NCBI GenBank assembly: GCA_965369385.1
Contig: CBDUQP010000098.1
Span: 1 to 13,974, forward strand
Direction of reading: 5' to 3'
Length of the DNA stretch: 13,974 nucleotides
From: CBDUQP01 sp965369385
GTDB taxonomy: Bacteria > Planctomycetota > Phycisphaerae > SM23-33
The notes beneath the pieces are model-generated. The model was not told the DNA's origin. It ran no database searches and was given only the letters and a program-made list of their open reading frames with translations. The translations under genes were made by a program, and so were the position numbers. This document shows positions 1 to 6,537 of the stretch, piece by piece (within the stretch, counting starts at the first letter, position 1; every line of letters begins with the position of its first letter).

Positions 1-38
1 CATCGGGATGCGGTGCAGCCCCCGGATATGGCTCTAGA

Positions 39-64
39 CTCCCCGCCCCGAAGGGGCGGGGGGA
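39..64. repeat. GC-rich hairpin
   Basis: CCCCGCCCC and GGGGCGGGG form a perfect 9-base-pair stem around the three-base loop GAA, extendable by outer CT/AG pairing with slippage in the G run. No T-run follows on either strand, so it does not look like a standard rho-independent terminator. It resembles the dispersed palindromic units nearby in style. Confidence 0.6.
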
Positions 65-147
65 GAAGCTGGCTTGCGAATTGACAAGAACAATAGGCAT
101 AGGAGTTACCTGATTCGAATCTCAATGCGACGCAAATACTTCTCTTG

Positions 148-164
148 CCACCCCGTCGGGGTTC
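148..164. repeat. Short palindromic repeat, copy 1
   Basis: CCACCCCGTCGGGGTTC, containing the inverted repeat ACCCCG-T-CGGGGT. It differs by one base from the unit at 224-240. This style of unit is one I remember as dispersed in Planctomycetota intergenic DNA, but I have not verified that. Confidence 0.65.
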
Positions 165-185
165 TGATGTTATTCGTGCTCAATT

Positions 186-212
186 CCGGGGGCTCGCTTC
201 GCTCAACCCCGG
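186..212. repeat. Hairpin between the two short palindromes
   Basis: CCGGGG (186-191) and CCCCGG (207-212) are perfect inverted arms around a 15-base loop, GCTCGCTTCGCTCAA, whose GCTCGCTTCGCTC core repeats GCTC at both ends. It sits between two copies of another palindrome, so 148-240 may be one composite repeat element. Confidence 0.55.
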
Positions 213-223
213 CTAACTGCTTA

Positions 224-240
224 CCACCCCGTTGGGGTTC
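224..240. repeat. Short palindromic repeat, copy 2
   Basis: CCACCCCGTTGGGGTTC, a second copy of the unit at 148-164 with one substitution, 76 bases away in the same orientation. Confidence 0.65.
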
Positions 241-422
241 AACGACCAAACAACCCAAAACAGAAAAGAACGGGCTTTGATTTAGATGCGTAAGCCCTTG
301 TAATTCCAGTCTTCCAGCATCTCCATCGCGGGGCAGCAATTGGATTATACGTGCAGCATGCTTCTCAGCCAAGTGTTATGTGGTGGGCAACCCGTTGAAA
401 AAGCTGTTCCTGCTGCGTGCGG

Positions 423-454
423 GCCCTCCTTCGGCGGGCAGGTCTTTCACCTGC
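423..454. repeat. Composite hairpin repeat
   Basis: Two overlapping inverted repeats. GCCCTCC/GGCGGGC (423-439) has one mismatch and a three-base loop. GCAGGT/ACCTGC (438-454) has a five-base loop. The arrangement is typical of mobile or dispersed intergenic palindromes rather than of a gene-specific terminator, because no T-tract follows. Confidence 0.5.
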
Positions 455-477
455 GCGTCTGCGTCACAAAACCTCGA

Positions 478-495
478 TCCCGATGTACATCGGGA
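478..495. repeat. Perfect 18-base palindrome, copy 1
   Basis: TCCCGATGTACATCGGGA is identical to its own reverse complement. A second copy differing by one central base is at 1279-1296, and the window itself begins with CATCGGGATG, which could be the remnant or edge of a third. Confidence 0.75.
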
Positions 496-556
496 CCAGC
501 ACTTTTGTTCCTTGGTGCTCGGCGAAATCCCACGCACTCGCGACGGAACCCATTTG

Positions 557-1231
557 TCAACTGACTGCCAGGATGATATTGTCATGCCCGGGTATTATTA
601 TGTCGGCGATCTGGAGAACTTCGGACAGGCATTCCATCGCGGCTTCGGTGTCTGTGCATTTGGACCACACCTGTCCCTTCAGGAGATGCCCTTTTGTGGG
701 CACCGCGTCTCCAGCGATGAGTATGGTCTTGGTTGCGGGCGTGAGCAGCAAACCGGCCGACCCCACAGAAGCGCCCACCAGCGGGAACAGATGAACCTGG
801 TCGGTGAATTTCTCCGGCGCGGCCCGGAAGTTTCTCAGCAGTTGGATGTCTGCGGCGATTGTAGCTTCGTCGTCACTGCTCAAACGCTGGGCCGATCCCG
901 CCAATTCTTCGAGATGCTGGCTGTACGCCTGTATTTCGGTTTCGCTGCACCACCATGCCGCATGCGAAAGAGCGTTAAGACCGCGGCGATGGACGGGTCG
1001 TAGCGTGGTGCAGAAAACGTCGGTCACGTCGGCCAGCGTCTTGCCGGTTCGCTCGTTGAATTTGGCTTCCAGCAATTCGGCGGGCAGTGAGGGATCGACC
1101 AGGATTACTCTCTCATCGTGACGGATGAGGGAGATGGTTGCGTGGGAGGGACGCTGCGGTGTGGTTTCCTGCCATAGCAGGTTCTGACTCAGTGCGCCTA
1201 TGCTGATTATTGTGAGATCAACTGATTTCAT
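557..1231 (-). CDS. MBL-fold (metallo-beta-lactamase-like) protein with degenerate metal site
   Basis: A 224-residue protein that looks like a full MBL-fold domain but may not be a metal hydrolase. The order of elements matches the fold: an early beta segment with VILVDPSLP (42-50), DVTDVFCTT (68-76), AGDAVPTKGH (173-182) and a final IIIPGHD (211-217). The signature H-x-H-x-D-H, expected after DVF, reads T76-L-R78-P-V80-H81, so only the last His remains. The following GHTPG-type His position reads G153-A154-S155. Asp175 and His216, typical later ligands, are kept. I chose the ATG at 1231 because AGGAAG lies about 8 bases upstream; an upstream in-frame start would run through a repeat. The gene follows miaA on the same strand after 105 bases and may be co-transcribed. 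No function can be assigned; a repurposed or non-metal MBL protein is likely. Confidence 0.8.
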   Translation of the reverse strand: MKSVDLTIISIGALSQNLLWQETTPQRPSHATISLIRHDERVILVDPSLPAELLEAKFNERTGKTLADVTDVFCTTLRPVHRRGLNALSHAAWWCSETEIQAYSQHLEELAGSAQRLSSDDEATIAADIQLLRNFRAAPEKFTDQVHLFPLVGASVGSAGLLLTPATKTILIAGDAVPTKGHLLKGQVWSKCTDTEAAMECLSEVLQIADIIIPGHDNIILAVS

Positions 1232-1244
1232 TTTGCTTCCTACT

Positions 1245-1278
1245 TGCTGAAGTCTATGTCTTGCATGATCTTGTCCGC
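1245..1278. repeat. Duplicated copy of the miaA 3' end
   Basis: Bases 1249-1278 are identical over 30 bases to 1346-1375, which encodes the last residues of MiaA. Extending to 1245-1278 against 1342-1375 gives 34 bases with one mismatch. The copies are direct repeats 97 bases apart. The left copy is non-coding and sits just upstream of the MBL-fold gene. The bases between the copies contain the palindrome at 1279-1296. Confidence 0.9.
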
Positions 1279-1296
1279 TCCCGATGTGCATCGGGA
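1279..1296. repeat. Near-perfect palindrome, copy 2
   Basis: TCCCGATGTGCATCGGGA has 8-base arms around a two-base centre and matches the palindrome at 478-495 at 17 of 18 positions. It abuts the end of the duplicated miaA fragment exactly, which suggests that the duplication and the palindrome arose together. Confidence 0.75.
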
Positions 1297-1336
1297 CTGG
1301 CAGATTGTGATCCATGAATTTATGATATACGAAGCG

Positions 1337-2269
1337 TCACCTGCCGAAGTCTATGTCTTGCATGATCTTGTCCGCCAGCGTGGCGGCTGTGTCGGTATCT
1401 TCAACGTCAAACCATTGTACACCGGTAAACCGTCTGTGCCACGTTCGCTGTTTTTTGGCGAGCTGGCGGGTGTTTATTTTTATTCGTTCGAGGGCGTGGT
1501 CCAGGTCCCATTTGCCTTCGAAGTGTGCTATGAGTTCCGCTACGCCTACGGCCTGGGCGGCCTGTTTACTTAGTGGTATCGATTCGGCATAAAGTGCGCG
1601 AACTTCCTCGACGAGGCCTATCTCCACCATCCGTTTTACGCGAGCGTTTATTCGGCGCGACTGGCTTTCCTTCTCTCGCCGCAGGCCGATGAATACGCAA
1701 TCATGGCGCTGGTGGCCGGCGTCCCACTGTTGCTGCAGCTGGCGAATGCTCTTTCCCGTGAGCTTGTATACTTCCAGTGCGCGGATTATGCGTTTTTCGT
1801 CATTGGGATGGATCTCGGTTGCCGCCTGGGCGTCCACTGCCGCCAGTTCTTCGTGGAGCTTTGCCGTGCCTTCAGAAGCGATACGCCTCGCGAATTCGGC
1901 GCGAAGCTCTTCGTCGGCCGACGGGCCCTCGAACAGGCCTTCTGACAGGGCCTTGATGTACAGGCTGGTTCCGCCTATTGCCAGCGGGATGCTGTCTGCG
2001 GCGGAGATGGTCTCGATTGCGGTATCGGCACACCTGATGAAATCCGCCACCGAGAAGCCGTCGCTCGGTTCCACGATATTTACGCAATGGTGGGGTGTTT
2101 CCCGCATTATCTCAGCCGAAGGAGATGCCGTGGCGATGTTCATCCGGCGATAGATCTTCATGGAATCCACGCTGATGATCTGCGCGCCGAGTCTGCGTGC
2201 CAGCTCTTGCCCGGCCGCCGCCTTGCCACATGCCGTGCAGCCCAGAATGAAATACACTCGCCTGTTCAT
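1337..2269 (-). CDS. miaA: tRNA dimethylallyltransferase MiaA
   Basis: MiaA transfers a dimethylallyl group from DMAPP to N6 of A37 in tRNAs that read codons beginning with U, acting in the cytoplasm. The 310 residues match the family length. Visible motifs in order are the P-loop GCTACGKA (10-17), SVDSMKIYRRMNIATASPS (34-52, the DSxQVYxxxxIGTAKPS equivalent), GGTSLYIKALSEG (99-111), NDEKRIIRALEVYKLTG in the middle, and near the C-terminus TRQLAKKQRTWHRR, the usual tRNA-binding element. The P-loop has Ala17 where most members have Thr or Ser. I start at the ATG at 2269 because MNRRVYFILG aligns with the usual N-terminus, although the ribosome binding site is weak. It begins 55 bases after the upstream regulator gene ends, so it is probably in the same transcript. 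Its last 30 bases are duplicated at 1249-1278. Confidence 0.95.
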   Translation of the reverse strand: MNRRVYFILGCTACGKAAAGQELARRLGAQIISVDSMKIYRRMNIATASPSAEIMRETPHHCVNIVEPSDGFSVADFIRCADTAIETISAADSIPLAIGGTSLYIKALSEGLFEGPSADEELRAEFARRIASEGTAKLHEELAAVDAQAATEIHPNDEKRIIRALEVYKLTGKSIRQLQQQWDAGHQRHDCVFIGLRREKESQSRRINARVKRMVEIGLVEEVRALYAESIPLSKQAAQAVGVAELIAHFEGKWDLDHALERIKINTRQLAKKQRTWHRRFTGVQWFDVEDTDTAATLADKIMQDIDFGR

Positions 2270-2324
2270 CCGGCAGATTGTCCACACACACCGGCTGCGA
2301 AGCAAGGCAAAACCCCGGCGGCAC

Positions 2325-3446
2325 TTACTCGAGTTCGGGTGAGGCGTCTGCCTTCACTCGCGGGATGGGGATGGCGATGGTCTGGGCGGCCTGTTTGCGG
2401 TTGGACGCCCGTTTTTGCAGTTCATCGACGGCTGTCGATATCATTTTTGGGAAGTCCCAGAGCCATCTCATAACTCCGGCTTCGTAGTACTTCCTTGATC
2501 GCGTGAGCAGCGGGCCGGTCATCGAGCCCATCAGCAGGTTACCGTGCTGGGTGTGCAGGTCGGTTTCTATGATGATCGATTCGATAAATTCTTCCTGCGG
2601 GCAGAATACGGCGTCGTATTCGCCCATTTGGAGCTGCTGGGCGACGTAGCTGCGGAAGCGTTCGATATCGCTATAGTCGGCAACGTTGAGTTTTGTGATC
2701 AGATCGGTCAGGGGCAGTTGTATGATCGATACATCGTCGAACCGGCCCATCTTGCGGGCTTGGTCTTGCATGCCATCGGCAAGGCTGCTGTAATTTGAGA
2801 TGTTCAGGTTATCGATTACTACGAGCAGGCGTTTCCTGCCGGCTTCGCCCAGCATGGCGCGCACTATGTCCGCGCCGGCGGAGTGGTAGTCCATGACGAC
2901 TGCCGGGAGATTCGCCTCATCGAGAATGCGGTCCACCAGGACCACCGGAATCTTCTTTCGCAGGTTGTCGAAGAACTCTCCATTGGGATCGTTCTTCACC
3001 GACCAGAGCAGGATTCCGGAAACCCCGTTGCGGACAAGCTGGTGGGTGACTTCTCTTTCCAGTTTGGCCTGGCCTTGCGAGGAGCGGATGAACATGAGGT
3101 TGCGTCGCTGGTCGAATGTTTTCTCGGCGTGCAGGATTATCTGGGAGGCGAAGATCCTCTCGTCGCCGAGCGGAAGAATCGCGCCGAAGAAGATCGCATC
3201 ATTAATACAGTTGGCGTCCGGCATGACCAGTGCGCCCTTACCGTGCTGGGTTACGATGAGCTTGTCGGTTTCAAGGGACTTGAGCGCCCGATAGATCACA
3301 TTGGTGCTGACGCGGAACTCCACGCCCAAGGTACGCAGGGAGGGCAGGGTTTCGTTGGGTTTGTACTGGCCAGCTTTGATGCGCTGGCGGATTGTCTGGC
3401 CCACACCTTCATATAGGGGCATTCTGTGTCCGACGTTGGGGCTCAA
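2325..3446 (-). CDS. GntR/LacI hybrid transcriptional regulator 1
   Basis: A 373-residue regulator with a GntR-type winged helix (about 9-75: PLYEGVGQTIRQRI, then the helix-turn-helix PSLRTLGVEFRVSTNVIYRA at 35-54, then TQHGKGALV), followed by a LacI/periplasmic-binding-protein-like effector domain (about 83-345). Segments typical of that domain include NGVSGILLWSV, IPVVLVDRIL, NLPAVVMDY and GRKRLLVVIDN. AraR of Bacillus has the same architecture, so a sugar effector is likely, though its identity is unknown. I chose the TTG at 3446 because GGGAG lies 7-8 bases upstream; the internal ATG at 3422 has only a weak site. The gene diverges from pseudopilin 1 and shares a 276-base control region with it. 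It is a clear paralogue of the regulator at 10747-11892. Autoregulation is suggested by the operator-like palindrome on its own promoter. Confidence 0.9.
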   Translation of the reverse strand: MSPNVGHRMPLYEGVGQTIRQRIKAGQYKPNETLPSLRTLGVEFRVSTNVIYRALKSLETDKLIVTQHGKGALVMPDANCINDAIFFGAILPLGDERIFASQIILHAEKTFDQRRNLMFIRSSQGQAKLEREVTHQLVRNGVSGILLWSVKNDPNGEFFDNLRKKIPVVLVDRILDEANLPAVVMDYHSAGADIVRAMLGEAGRKRLLVVIDNLNISNYSSLADGMQDQARKMGRFDDVSIIQLPLTDLITKLNVADYSDIERFRSYVAQQLQMGEYDAVFCPQEEFIESIIIETDLHTQHGNLLMGSMTGPLLTRSRKYYEAGVMRWLWDFPKMISTAVDELQKRASNRKQAAQTIAIPIPRVKADASPELE

Positions 3447-3473
3447 TTTGTGACTCCCGTAGCTGAATCTCTA

Positions 3474-3497
3474 ACAGTTATACTGTGAGCATAACAG
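3474..3497. promoter_or_regulatory. Candidate operator at the regulator 1 promoter
   Basis: ACAGT-TAT-ACTGT (3474-3486) is a perfect inverted repeat centred near the predicted start point. TAACAG occurs at 3472-3477 and again at 3492-3497, exactly 20 bases apart, the second overlapping the -10 element. AACAGTTAT (3473-3481) also occurs on the minus strand at the regulator 2 promoter. Operator function is inferred from position and symmetry. Confidence 0.6.
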
Positions 3498-3516
3498 ATG
3501 ATTTGCGTCCAGTCAA
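3488..3516 (-). promoter_or_regulatory. Sigma70-like promoter of regulator 1
   Basis: On the minus strand TTGACT (3511-3516) and TATGCT (3488-3493) are separated by 17 bases. The predicted start is near 3481, about 35 bases before the TTG start codon. No other good promoter was seen in this interval. Confidence 0.6.
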
Positions 3517-3643
3517 TGCGCGATGGCGGAAATTTGGCGGCGACATTGCGGCGATGGACTGATATAACCCCTGAAAACATAGGCGATACTGATATTCGTC
3601 CGTGGCGGCAACGACATTGCATTCCGTTATTATCGCATACCCC

Positions 3644-3671
3644 TTGACATAATATGTCAGCCTGATAGAAT
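3644..3671 (+). promoter_or_regulatory. Sigma70-like promoter of pseudopilin 1
   Basis: TTGACA (3644-3649) and TAGAAT (3666-3671) with a 16-base spacer; predicted start near 3678, about 45 bases before the ATG. A perfect inverted repeat, TGACAT-AAT-ATGTCA (3645-3659), overlaps the -35 element and the spacer and could bind a second regulator. Confidence 0.65.
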
Positions 3672-3682
3672 GAGAGCAAAGA

Positions 3683-3695
3683 GTATAACAGTTGG
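3683..3695. promoter_or_regulatory. Candidate operator downstream of the pseudopilin 1 start
   Basis: GTATAACAGTTGG contains the AACAGTT core (3687-3693) shared with the two regulator promoters. It lies about 10 bases after the predicted transcription start, a position where a bound repressor would block initiation or early elongation. Unlike the site at 3474-3486, no strong dyad is visible. Confidence 0.45.
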
Positions 3696-3722
3696 TCGCG
3701 AAAGTCACACCAAGGACCGCCA

Positions 3723-4469
3723 ATGATCATGCATATTCCAGCACAATCCAGACAGTTTGCCCGACAGGGTCGCTTGCGGCGGGGGCGCGTATTCTCGCGG
3801 TCCTGCAGCATGCGCAGCCGCACTCGCTCAGGCGGCCTGTTGGCTCGCGCCGCCGCGTTTACGCTGATCGAGCTTCTGGTGGTTATCGCCATCATCGCGA
3901 TTCTTGCATCGCTGCTCTTGCCGGCGGTCTCAAGAGCGAAGGAACTTGCCAATCGCGCAGTGTGCATGTCCAACCAGAAGGCCATCGGCGTAGCGTTCGC
4001 GATGTACATTCAGGAAAGCCCCGGCCGAAAGTTGCCACATGGCATCAGAAGCACGACATGGTGGGCGTGGTATGACGCTCTCCGCCACGTCGTCTATGGA
4101 GGCAGATACGAGAACAAGGAATTGTTCTACTGCCCGAGTGATCAGAACACCGATGTGGAGCCTAACTTCACGAAGGGCAGTTACCGCGTGAACTATGGGT
4201 TCTGGTCTGCGACTCAGGTGTATTTTCCCTACGACGGGACGCCGTATGCGTATGACTCAATGGAGAATCCCGTTGACAGGGTTTGCATGGTCGACTCCGA
4301 CTGGGGTGAGGTATACGTTCATAGCATCCCAGGCATGGTTGGCAGCCCAGTCAGCATAGATATGGCAGTCGCCCATCGCCACGACGGCGGCGACAACTAC
4401 CTGTGGTTCGACTGGCATGTGACATACGAGAAGACCACTCCGCTGCCAATAACGCAGTACTGGTGGTAG
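3723..4469 (+). CDS. Pseudopilin-like secreted protein 1 (prepilin N-terminus, H-X9-DW tail motif)
   Basis: A 248-residue protein with a prepilin-type cleavage/methylation segment, AAFTLIELLVVIAIIAILAS (44-63), in which cleavage would fall before Phe46 and Glu50 is the conserved +5 Glu. It belongs to the large PVC-type family with a C-terminal H-X9-DG motif. Here the motif is H220-x9-D230-W231, with Trp replacing Gly. The leader is 45 residues, long for the family, and rich in Arg. The mature body is rich in Tyr, Trp and Asp, and ends in Trp-Trp. The ATG at 3723 has AAGGA about 6 bases upstream. The secreted GH5-like enzyme follows after 99 bases on the same strand, suggesting one transcript. 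In type II secretion or type IV pilus systems such proteins form a fibre; whether this one polymerises or displays at the surface is unknown. Confidence 0.88.
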   Translation: MIMHIPAQSRQFARQGRLRRGRVFSRSCSMRSRTRSGGLLARAAAFTLIELLVVIAIIAILASLLLPAVSRAKELANRAVCMSNQKAIGVAFAMYIQESPGRKLPHGIRSTTWWAWYDALRHVVYGGRYENKELFYCPSDQNTDVEPNFTKGSYRVNYGFWSATQVYFPYDGTPYAYDSMENPVDRVCMVDSDWGEVYVHSIPGMVGSPVSIDMAVAHRHDGGDNYLWFDWHVTYEKTTPLPITQYWW

Positions 4470-4500
4470 TTGTCTGCAGTAGTAATATTTTGCAAGCACG

Positions 4501-4517
4501 CCGGCCTGCCTCGCCGG
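4501..4517. repeat. Small hairpin between pseudopilin 1 and the GH5 gene
   Basis: CCGGC (4501-4505) and GCCGG (4513-4517) can pair around a seven-base loop within the 99-base gap between the two genes. There is no T-tract, so it does not argue against co-transcription. It could modulate the relative expression of the two genes, or be a degenerate palindromic repeat. Confidence 0.3.
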
Positions 4518-4568
4518 GGCAAACCGATATTCCTCTTTAGCAATCCACTTGTACAGACAGGAGCTTCC

Positions 4569-6509
4569 GTGAACGCATCATTCCGAATGAGAATCACAAC
4601 GAGAGTCGCAGTTGCGCTGCTGATGGCGCTATGTGTCGCGCCCACCGCGTTGGCAGAATCTTTCACCTTTGACTTCCAGCATCCAGATGGGAAAGGATCG
4701 AAGTTTTCTGACGCGGTCTCGCTCATGCCCGGCTGTGTGAAGGACAGAAACGGCAAGGCGATCGGTTTCTTCCTTCCGACGTTTGGGACCAACGCAAACT
4801 ACGAGATCGCGGCGCTTGAACTGACGCCGGCTGGTCTGGTGGTAACGCTCAATGACAAGCACAGCAGCTTTGCGGTGGGGATGCCTGCGAACACCACAGG
4901 TGCCACGGACTCGCGCAATGTCAAGATCACGTGTTATCTCGCGGGCCCAGCCGCCGATATCAACAAGCAGTTGAAATCAGGCAATGCAACCATCGGTGTC
5001 GGCTGGGGCAGCAGGTCCGCACGCAATGCCGGTGCAATTACCGGTGCTATCCTCAGAGGTACCGGCGATGGGCTGTATGTCACAGGGCAATCGGGCAGGA
5101 CCAATGCGATAAATCTGCGCGATCCGAACGTGGCGCATCCGTTTGGCGCAGTCTGGTCGGGAGCAAAACTCCATGGCCAGGCCAAGTTGTATCTCAACGC
5201 AAACGCCGCGATCTATACCAACCACCCCATCACCGATACAAAAATCGCTCTTGATAGCATAAGTACTCATGGATTCATCTACGGGTCTGTCCCGCGCGGC
5301 AGCAGTGCGAAGTTCACGATTGCGGCGATTCGCTTTGAAGGCCCGAATCTGATTCCCGCCCGCAGCGTAGCACGGCCCATAGCCATACCGAATCGCAAGA
5401 CAGTGAATCACAAGACGCGACTTCGCGGGTTTAACGTGGTACTCCCGGACCATGGGATCCTCGTGGAAGCGGCCAAGCGATGGGGCGCGAATCACGTTCG
5501 TTTTGAGATTTATCCCCGAGAGCTGGCGAAGCGATGGAAGTGCACTAAGTCCGAGGCGTGGGACCGTTACCTCCGCGAGTTGCCTGCGTATCTGGACAAG
5601 GCGAAGGAGCTGGGCCTGCTCGTGGTTATCGATGTTCACACCATACCGTACTTCAAGGGGGCCGAGTATACGGGCAAGGGCGTCTGGAAGAATCCCGCGA
5701 CGCTGGTGCAACTCAAGCGGGTATGGCGAGAGCTTGCGATCGTCTGTGCGGATCGCGACGAGGAGATTTGGTTTGACCTGCTGAACGAACCGCTCGACAT
5801 GACGCAGTTCCCCAAAGAGCCCGCCAACTGGCGGAAATGGGCACAGGAGCTGATCTATGATATCCGCAGGATCAATACCAAGGCGTGGATAGTCGTCGAG
5901 ACCGGTCCGGGTTCGCACTGCTGGGGATTCGCCGATTTCCCGCTGCTCAAGGATCCCGCAAACAAGGTGATCTATTCCGCGCACGTGTATCAGCCGTTCG
6001 ATTTCACGCATCAGGCGATCCAGGATGGGGCGGTATTCCGCAACAGGGCACGCGGGTACAAGTTCAAATCGTATCCCGGCAATTTTGCGGATGCCGGCAG
6101 CACCGTAGGCCCAGGCAGGTGGGATAAGCACAAGCTCCGCCGCGAATACGCAGCCGTCCGCGATTTCCAGCTCAAGCACAATGTTCGCATCTGGGTAGGC
6201 GAGTTCAGCGCGGGTGCATTCGTGCCCGGCAGCGAGCGGTATGTTCAGGATTGCATAGACATGTTCGAGGAATACGGATGGGATTGGGCGTTCCACTCGC
6301 TGCATGAGAATCCAGTCTGGAGCCCGGACAGCATGATGATGCACAACGGGAAGGTTATCTCCAGAAACGAATTCCCCGCCACCGTCAAACTCACCGAGCG
6401 ATCAAAGGTGATTCTAAAGGCGATGGCGAAAAACGGCCGGCCGCAAGAACCACTCAAGCACCGCTTCGATCTGGGCAAAGCCCGCGCCAAGGCCAAGACT
6501 AGAAAGTGA
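4569..6509 (+). CDS. Secreted GH5-like glycoside hydrolase with novel N-terminal module
   Basis: A 646-residue exported enzyme predicted to cleave beta-linked polysaccharide or oligosaccharide. After a signal peptide (about 1-29, ending APTALA) comes a beta-rich module of unknown type (about 30-255), then a GH5/cellulase-like TIM barrel (about 280-620). Barrel landmarks are Arg311 (VRFEIY), D355-V-H357, the acid/base Glu407 in LLNEP, AHVY around His472, the nucleophile Glu545 in WVGEF, and an aromatic near Trp573. The C-terminal tail is strongly basic (KARAKAKTRK). I start at the GTG at 4569 because AGGAG lies 6 bases upstream and the signal peptide follows; the ATG at 4587 lacks a site. The gene follows pseudopilin 1 and converges on the second cassette. 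Substrate cannot be read from sequence; cellulase, glucanase and mannanase are all possible. Confidence 0.88.
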   Translation: MNASFRMRITTRVAVALLMALCVAPTALAESFTFDFQHPDGKGSKFSDAVSLMPGCVKDRNGKAIGFFLPTFGTNANYEIAALELTPAGLVVTLNDKHSSFAVGMPANTTGATDSRNVKITCYLAGPAADINKQLKSGNATIGVGWGSRSARNAGAITGAILRGTGDGLYVTGQSGRTNAINLRDPNVAHPFGAVWSGAKLHGQAKLYLNANAAIYTNHPITDTKIALDSISTHGFIYGSVPRGSSAKFTIAAIRFEGPNLIPARSVARPIAIPNRKTVNHKTRLRGFNVVLPDHGILVEAAKRWGANHVRFEIYPRELAKRWKCTKSEAWDRYLRELPAYLDKAKELGLLVVIDVHTIPYFKGAEYTGKGVWKNPATLVQLKRVWRELAIVCADRDEEIWFDLLNEPLDMTQFPKEPANWRKWAQELIYDIRRINTKAWIVVETGPGSHCWGFADFPLLKDPANKVIYSAHVYQPFDFTHQAIQDGAVFRNRARGYKFKSYPGNFADAGSTVGPGRWDKHKLRREYAAVRDFQLKHNVRIWVGEFSAGAFVPGSERYVQDCIDMFEEYGWDWAFHSLHENPVWSPDSMMMHNGKVISRNEFPATVKLTERSKVILKAMAKNGRPQEPLKHRFDLGKARAKAKTRK

Positions 6510-6537
6510 TTCAGTCGCAACAGAGACGGTGTCGACC

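Larger units (their letters stand above)
1..556. other. Gene-free stretch rich in palindromic repeats
   Basis: I see no credible coding region here. The open frames on both strands are short, run through the hairpins and lack ribosome binding sites. The stretch holds a very GC-rich hairpin (39-64), two near-identical 17-base palindromic units (148-164 and 224-240) flanking a third hairpin (186-212), a composite hairpin (423-454) and a perfect 18-base palindrome (478-495). It lies downstream of the MBL-fold gene that ends at 557. I find no T-tract terminator for that gene here. Confidence 0.7.

Noticed and set aside
106..372. An 88-codon minus-strand frame in the left gene-free region
   Set aside because: It translates through the palindromic repeats, which generate Pro/Gly/Arg-rich peptides; I judge it spurious.
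39..495. CRISPR array
   Set aside because: The repeats differ in sequence and spacing, and there are no regular spacers or cas genes.
380..1003. A 207-codon plus-strand frame overlapping the MBL-fold gene
   Set aside because: It starts in repeats and then runs antisense to a protein with clear MBL-fold segments.
1232..1315. An upstream N-terminal extension of the MBL-fold protein
   Set aside because: It would be encoded by the duplicated miaA fragment and the palindrome, while the ATG at 1231 has a proper ribosome binding site.
4977..6344. A long open frame antisense to the GH5-like gene (455 codons)
   Set aside because: It is a codon-bias shadow of the real gene: no ribosome binding site, no recognisable domain, and it covers the whole catalytic barrel on the other strand.
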